From positions 22,501-86,500 of the forward strand of contig JAXCGZ010005664.1 of assembly GCA_037179515.1 (NCBI GenBank): DNA of 64,000 nucleotides. Reading direction: 5' to 3'. Of the stretch, positions 61,360-64,000 are shown in pieces. The first letter of the stretch is position 1. Each line of letters opens with the position of its first letter. Origin of the DNA: Halocaridina rubra. Lineage: Eukaryota; Arthropoda; Malacostraca; Decapoda; Atyidae. The position numbers and the translations under genes are program-made. The notes under the pieces were generated by a model. It was not told where the DNA came from. It saw only the letters and a list, made by a program, of their open reading frames with translations, and did not search any database.

Positions 61360-63270
61360 GGTGCTCAGGAGGAGTTTTCTTCCGGTACATGGTCAGCCCC
61401 GTCAATACAGTTCTCTTCTTTGTCACAATGTAGATATTCCAACAGGGAAGAAAATTTGTTTACCAGCTGCTCTATCCTTTCAAACCTTTCACTATTTGGA
61501 TCCATTTGGACCCTTTGCTGCGAGCTGTCATTAATGTCAGTGTAGAGGGGGGCCCCCCACACCTCAGAAAACAAATTTTATACCTCCTCTCTCAAGAGCT
61601 AACAGGCTACTGACTCCTTCAGGTACCTCTCAACTGGTTAACATATTGACTGTGTATGGCATCAAGACTTCAAGTGCCATATATAGATTTACTCCCTCCT
61701 ACTTCAAGAAATGGTGCTCATTTTGAAATGATTAGACAGATAAGTGTCCAACTCGCGGATAAAGGGTTAATTAAGATGTTTCCAATAAGCCATATACAGT
61801 GAATATTCTTATTGGTTCCTCGTTTTCCCCTTCTGCTACTGACTTCCTATCATCTTCCTCCATTTTTTCTTGTTGCAAGGCCACCAAATCATTGTTATAT
61901 AGTCCATCCACTGCTTGGTCAAGCAACTCCACCACATCATCTGCATCACACTTTTACACAATATTTGTCTAAATTTACTAAATATATTTTTTATTACTAT
62001 TTTGTAGATCATTATTGCTGTCAAAAATATTTCCTGACGTCATTTCTACATTTTTGGGTGATATTACATGTAGCTCTTTTTTTTTTTTTTTTAATGCACA
62101 GAATAATAATATATTCATTCCTGGAGTCTCACAGTGAAAGTTCTGTATCAGCATCTTTATCAGTTATGGTTTTGGAGAATATTGTGCACTGTTAGTTTAT
62201 TTTAAAAGTATCAATTGAACAAACAGATAGAGATCTGCTAAATGCAGTAGCTGTCTAAGCATGTTAATTCAAGACCTGTAAGTCTTGAACATTATTCCTT
62301 TCTCCACAATATCCCTGACCTTGAAGAATAATGGTGTTCAGGAATCAGCCTTCAAAGAGCACCTGGGTCATCCATGCTCTGGGGGTAAAGCTGTAGGAGA
62401 CAGGCAGAGTGTTGTTGTTGACATTCTTTAATACTTGTTGGTTTTCATGGTGGTACACAAGGAAAGGTTTGAACTTTTAACCTACCAAGATTCCTGCAAG
62501 AAGACTTGTTAGCCTATCCTTGAAGGCCTTCAAGCCGGGCATGCAATTGGCTCCTATGTGATTTTGAGGGTGGGCTGGCATCAGTTTCCAAAATAAGCTC
62601 ATTGCATCCACATTAAATATCTGTTTCACTTGATAACCATCTTGTACAGAGATCATTTAACTTTTACCACAAATCTTTTAGTTGCTTTGCCTTTTGCACT
62701 TGCTGCTTTTCTAGTTACTCAGACCTTTGTAACCTTCCAGAACTTTGCAACAAATCCTCACTGTAGTCTGCTCCAACTGGATTCTTCATTTCTGAATGAG
62801 ACTTTAAGCCTGTATTTAGAGGGTATAAAAGGCTATAAGAGTGTCTCATCTGGATTTGATCTTTAACCCCTCAACCGGCAATTTTTTTTGGAAGAAAAGT
62901 CTCATTTTCAGACTAATTTCTCGCCGTATACCGCAAACTTCCTGGAGATGTAGAGGGTCTACCAGGTGACCTCTTTGGTGGTAATTCTGCTACCAACTGC
63001 TGCCAGATGTAAGAGTCATCGCGTATACTCGCTTTATGCTCATAAAAGCCGAATAAACTCGTTTTCAGCTGTTTTTTAAGGGCTACCTTTTTGGCGAGTG
63101 AACTTGTCTATGACAAAATAAATTTGGACAAAAATGAATTATGTCGTCTTTGGCGGTTAAGAGGTTAATCCACACCTGCAGTATGTTCTTCATATCATGG
63201 ATGTGCTGGGTCCAATGTTTCTTTACGGTCAGCTGCACAGGCGCTGAACCTGGTAGAACGCAGTACAAAA
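61360..63270 (-). pseudogene. Tigger/pogo-type transposase remnant 2, interrupted by a TTAA MITE
   Basis: Minus-strand pieces in order: near 63240-63170 an N-terminal helix region (VQLTVKKHWTQHIHDMKN, ILQVWI), continuing below 62863 as KDQI after the MITE; at about 62645-62570 IFNVDAMSLFWKLMP (first catalytic Asp kept, Glu of DETG lost); KAFKDRLTSLLAG; LVYHHENQQVLKN (to about 62415); PRAWMTQVLFEG near 62370; and an acidic C-terminal region at about 61950-61365. In-frame stops show decay. Confidence 0.82.
62867..63164. mobile_element. TTAA-flanked MITE nested in Tigger remnant 2
   Basis: TTAA at 62863-62866 and 63165-63168 flank 298 bases. The start CCCCTCAACCGGCA matches the reverse complement of the end, CCTCTTAACCGCCA. 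Removing it rejoins two parts of the Tigger N-terminal region, so it inserted after the Tigger element. TTAA specificity suggests piggyBac-type mobilisation. Confidence 0.85.
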
Positions 63271-63960
63271 GAAATTAGTGCACAGTACAAATACATACCG
63301 TTCATTAAAATGATAATCCCAAATTTCAAGAAGCATGGCAAGTGCTTAAGACTAATTTAATGAACAGACAAAAATGGTACTGTTCAATGCAGTACAAACC
63401 TTATCATTAATATTCAAGTACATAGCCAAAAAATTTATATAATAGAACAAAACAAAACAAATTATGCCTTTCACAGTTGCAAAACTGAGGTCTTTTTTTT
63501 GATGGTCATCGAAACTATAATGTTTGGTATTTGGAGATCATGAGCAATAGCATATACCTCCATATGTACTGCTTAATTACTTTCACTTTCATTTCCAAAC
63601 TGATGGTCTTCCTATTCTCTCTGGCTATTGTAGGAGTAGATAAAGACTATTTCTTCTCCAAAGACATCTTGGCAGTATTGAAAAATTATGGAGCATGCAC
63701 CAACAAGGGTATATATCAAATTGACTGCAACGGCTGCTAACAGTAGAAATAGCATGAGATGATTGAACAAGTGTCTTGCTGGGATGCTAGTGCTTTTGGC
63801 TGATATAGAACTGCATATTCATATCTGGGCAACACACACTGCCAGAGGCAGTGCACTTGTGGCCAATAAACCAATACCTATTCCCATTCACAGTTTGTCG
63901 TAAATCTTGGTTGGATATGTGTAATGATGAACGATCATAAGTTGCTTAGATAATAAGTCG
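63271..63960. other. No gene recognised
   Basis: AT-rich sequence. The open stretch at 63531-63740 has no recognisable domain. A Tigger-like motif with ATAAGTTGCTTAGATAATAA lies near 63935. Confidence 0.4.
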
Positions 63961-63967
63961 ACGATTT

Positions 63968-63972
<5 letters not shown>

Positions 63973-64000
<28 letters not shown>
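63973..64000 (+). repeat. (TA)n microsatellite, cut by the window end
   Basis: TA repeat running off the window. Confidence 0.95.

Overview
This is eukaryotic, intron-containing DNA from an animal. The very long (CT)n and (TA)n microsatellites, LINE families with decapod-style 5' and 3' ends, and the Tigger/pogo, hAT and TTAA-type elements suggest a decapod crustacean (shrimp, prawn, crayfish or crab). That assignment is inference from repeat content. No rRNA gene, functional tRNA gene, CRISPR array or operon was seen.

The only host gene I can support is the 5' half of an orthologue of PHRF1 (PHD and RING finger domain protein 1), on the + strand. Seven coding exons (10453-10768, 10988-11223, 11800-11952, 18524-18685, 22674-22925, 28070-28324, 30096-30310) join in frame with GT/AG borders. 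They encode about 526 residues: an acidic N-terminus, a RING finger, a PHD finger, an Arg-rich segment, a Lys/Arg-rich segment and a conserved SRIAEVLG block. The last exon ends in phase 2, and no certain further exon was found in the remaining 33.7 kb. The gene therefore either has a giant last intron or is continued elsewhere. An AG acceptor just before the ATG implies a non-coding first exon upstream.

Everything else is mobile or simple-sequence DNA. 1-10.4 kb: decayed LINEs, a hAT element with a ZBED5/SCAND3-like transposase remnant (7556-8969) and MITEs. 11.9-18.5 kb (intron 3): a nearly intact LINE (ORF2 at 13053-15884, called LINE-A) lies between (CT)n tracts, next to a second truncated LINE (LINE-B), both apparently inside an older LINE copy. 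18.8-22.1 kb (intron 4): a frameshifted LINE (LINE-D). 22.9-28 kb (intron 5): a SINE with a 17-bp target duplication, a mariner MITE, a hAT MITE and an internally deleted LINE-D derivative. 32.1-33.0 and 61.4-63.3 kb: Tigger transposase remnants. 35.5-39.8 kb: a decayed Ty1/copia retrotransposon. 42.8-56 kb: a block of Tigger-like transposon ends enclosing arrays of a ~158-bp satellite, alternating in orientation and bounded by (TA)n. 57.4-60.6 kb: further LINE copies.

The observations most worth following up are: (1) LINE-A ORF1 and ORF2 lie in one frame, separated by a single TAG in a TAG-CAA-TCA context, which fits the tobamovirus-type readthrough consensus; (2) LINE-A and three LINE-B copies are flanked on both sides by (CT)n in the same orientation, as expected of a microsatellite-targeted LINE; (3) the ~158-bp satellite grows between the two ends of a Tigger-like element and appears to derive from sequence just 3' of the transposase exon-1 splice donor; (4) a near-perfect 30-bp-stem hairpin lies in PHRF1 intron 2.
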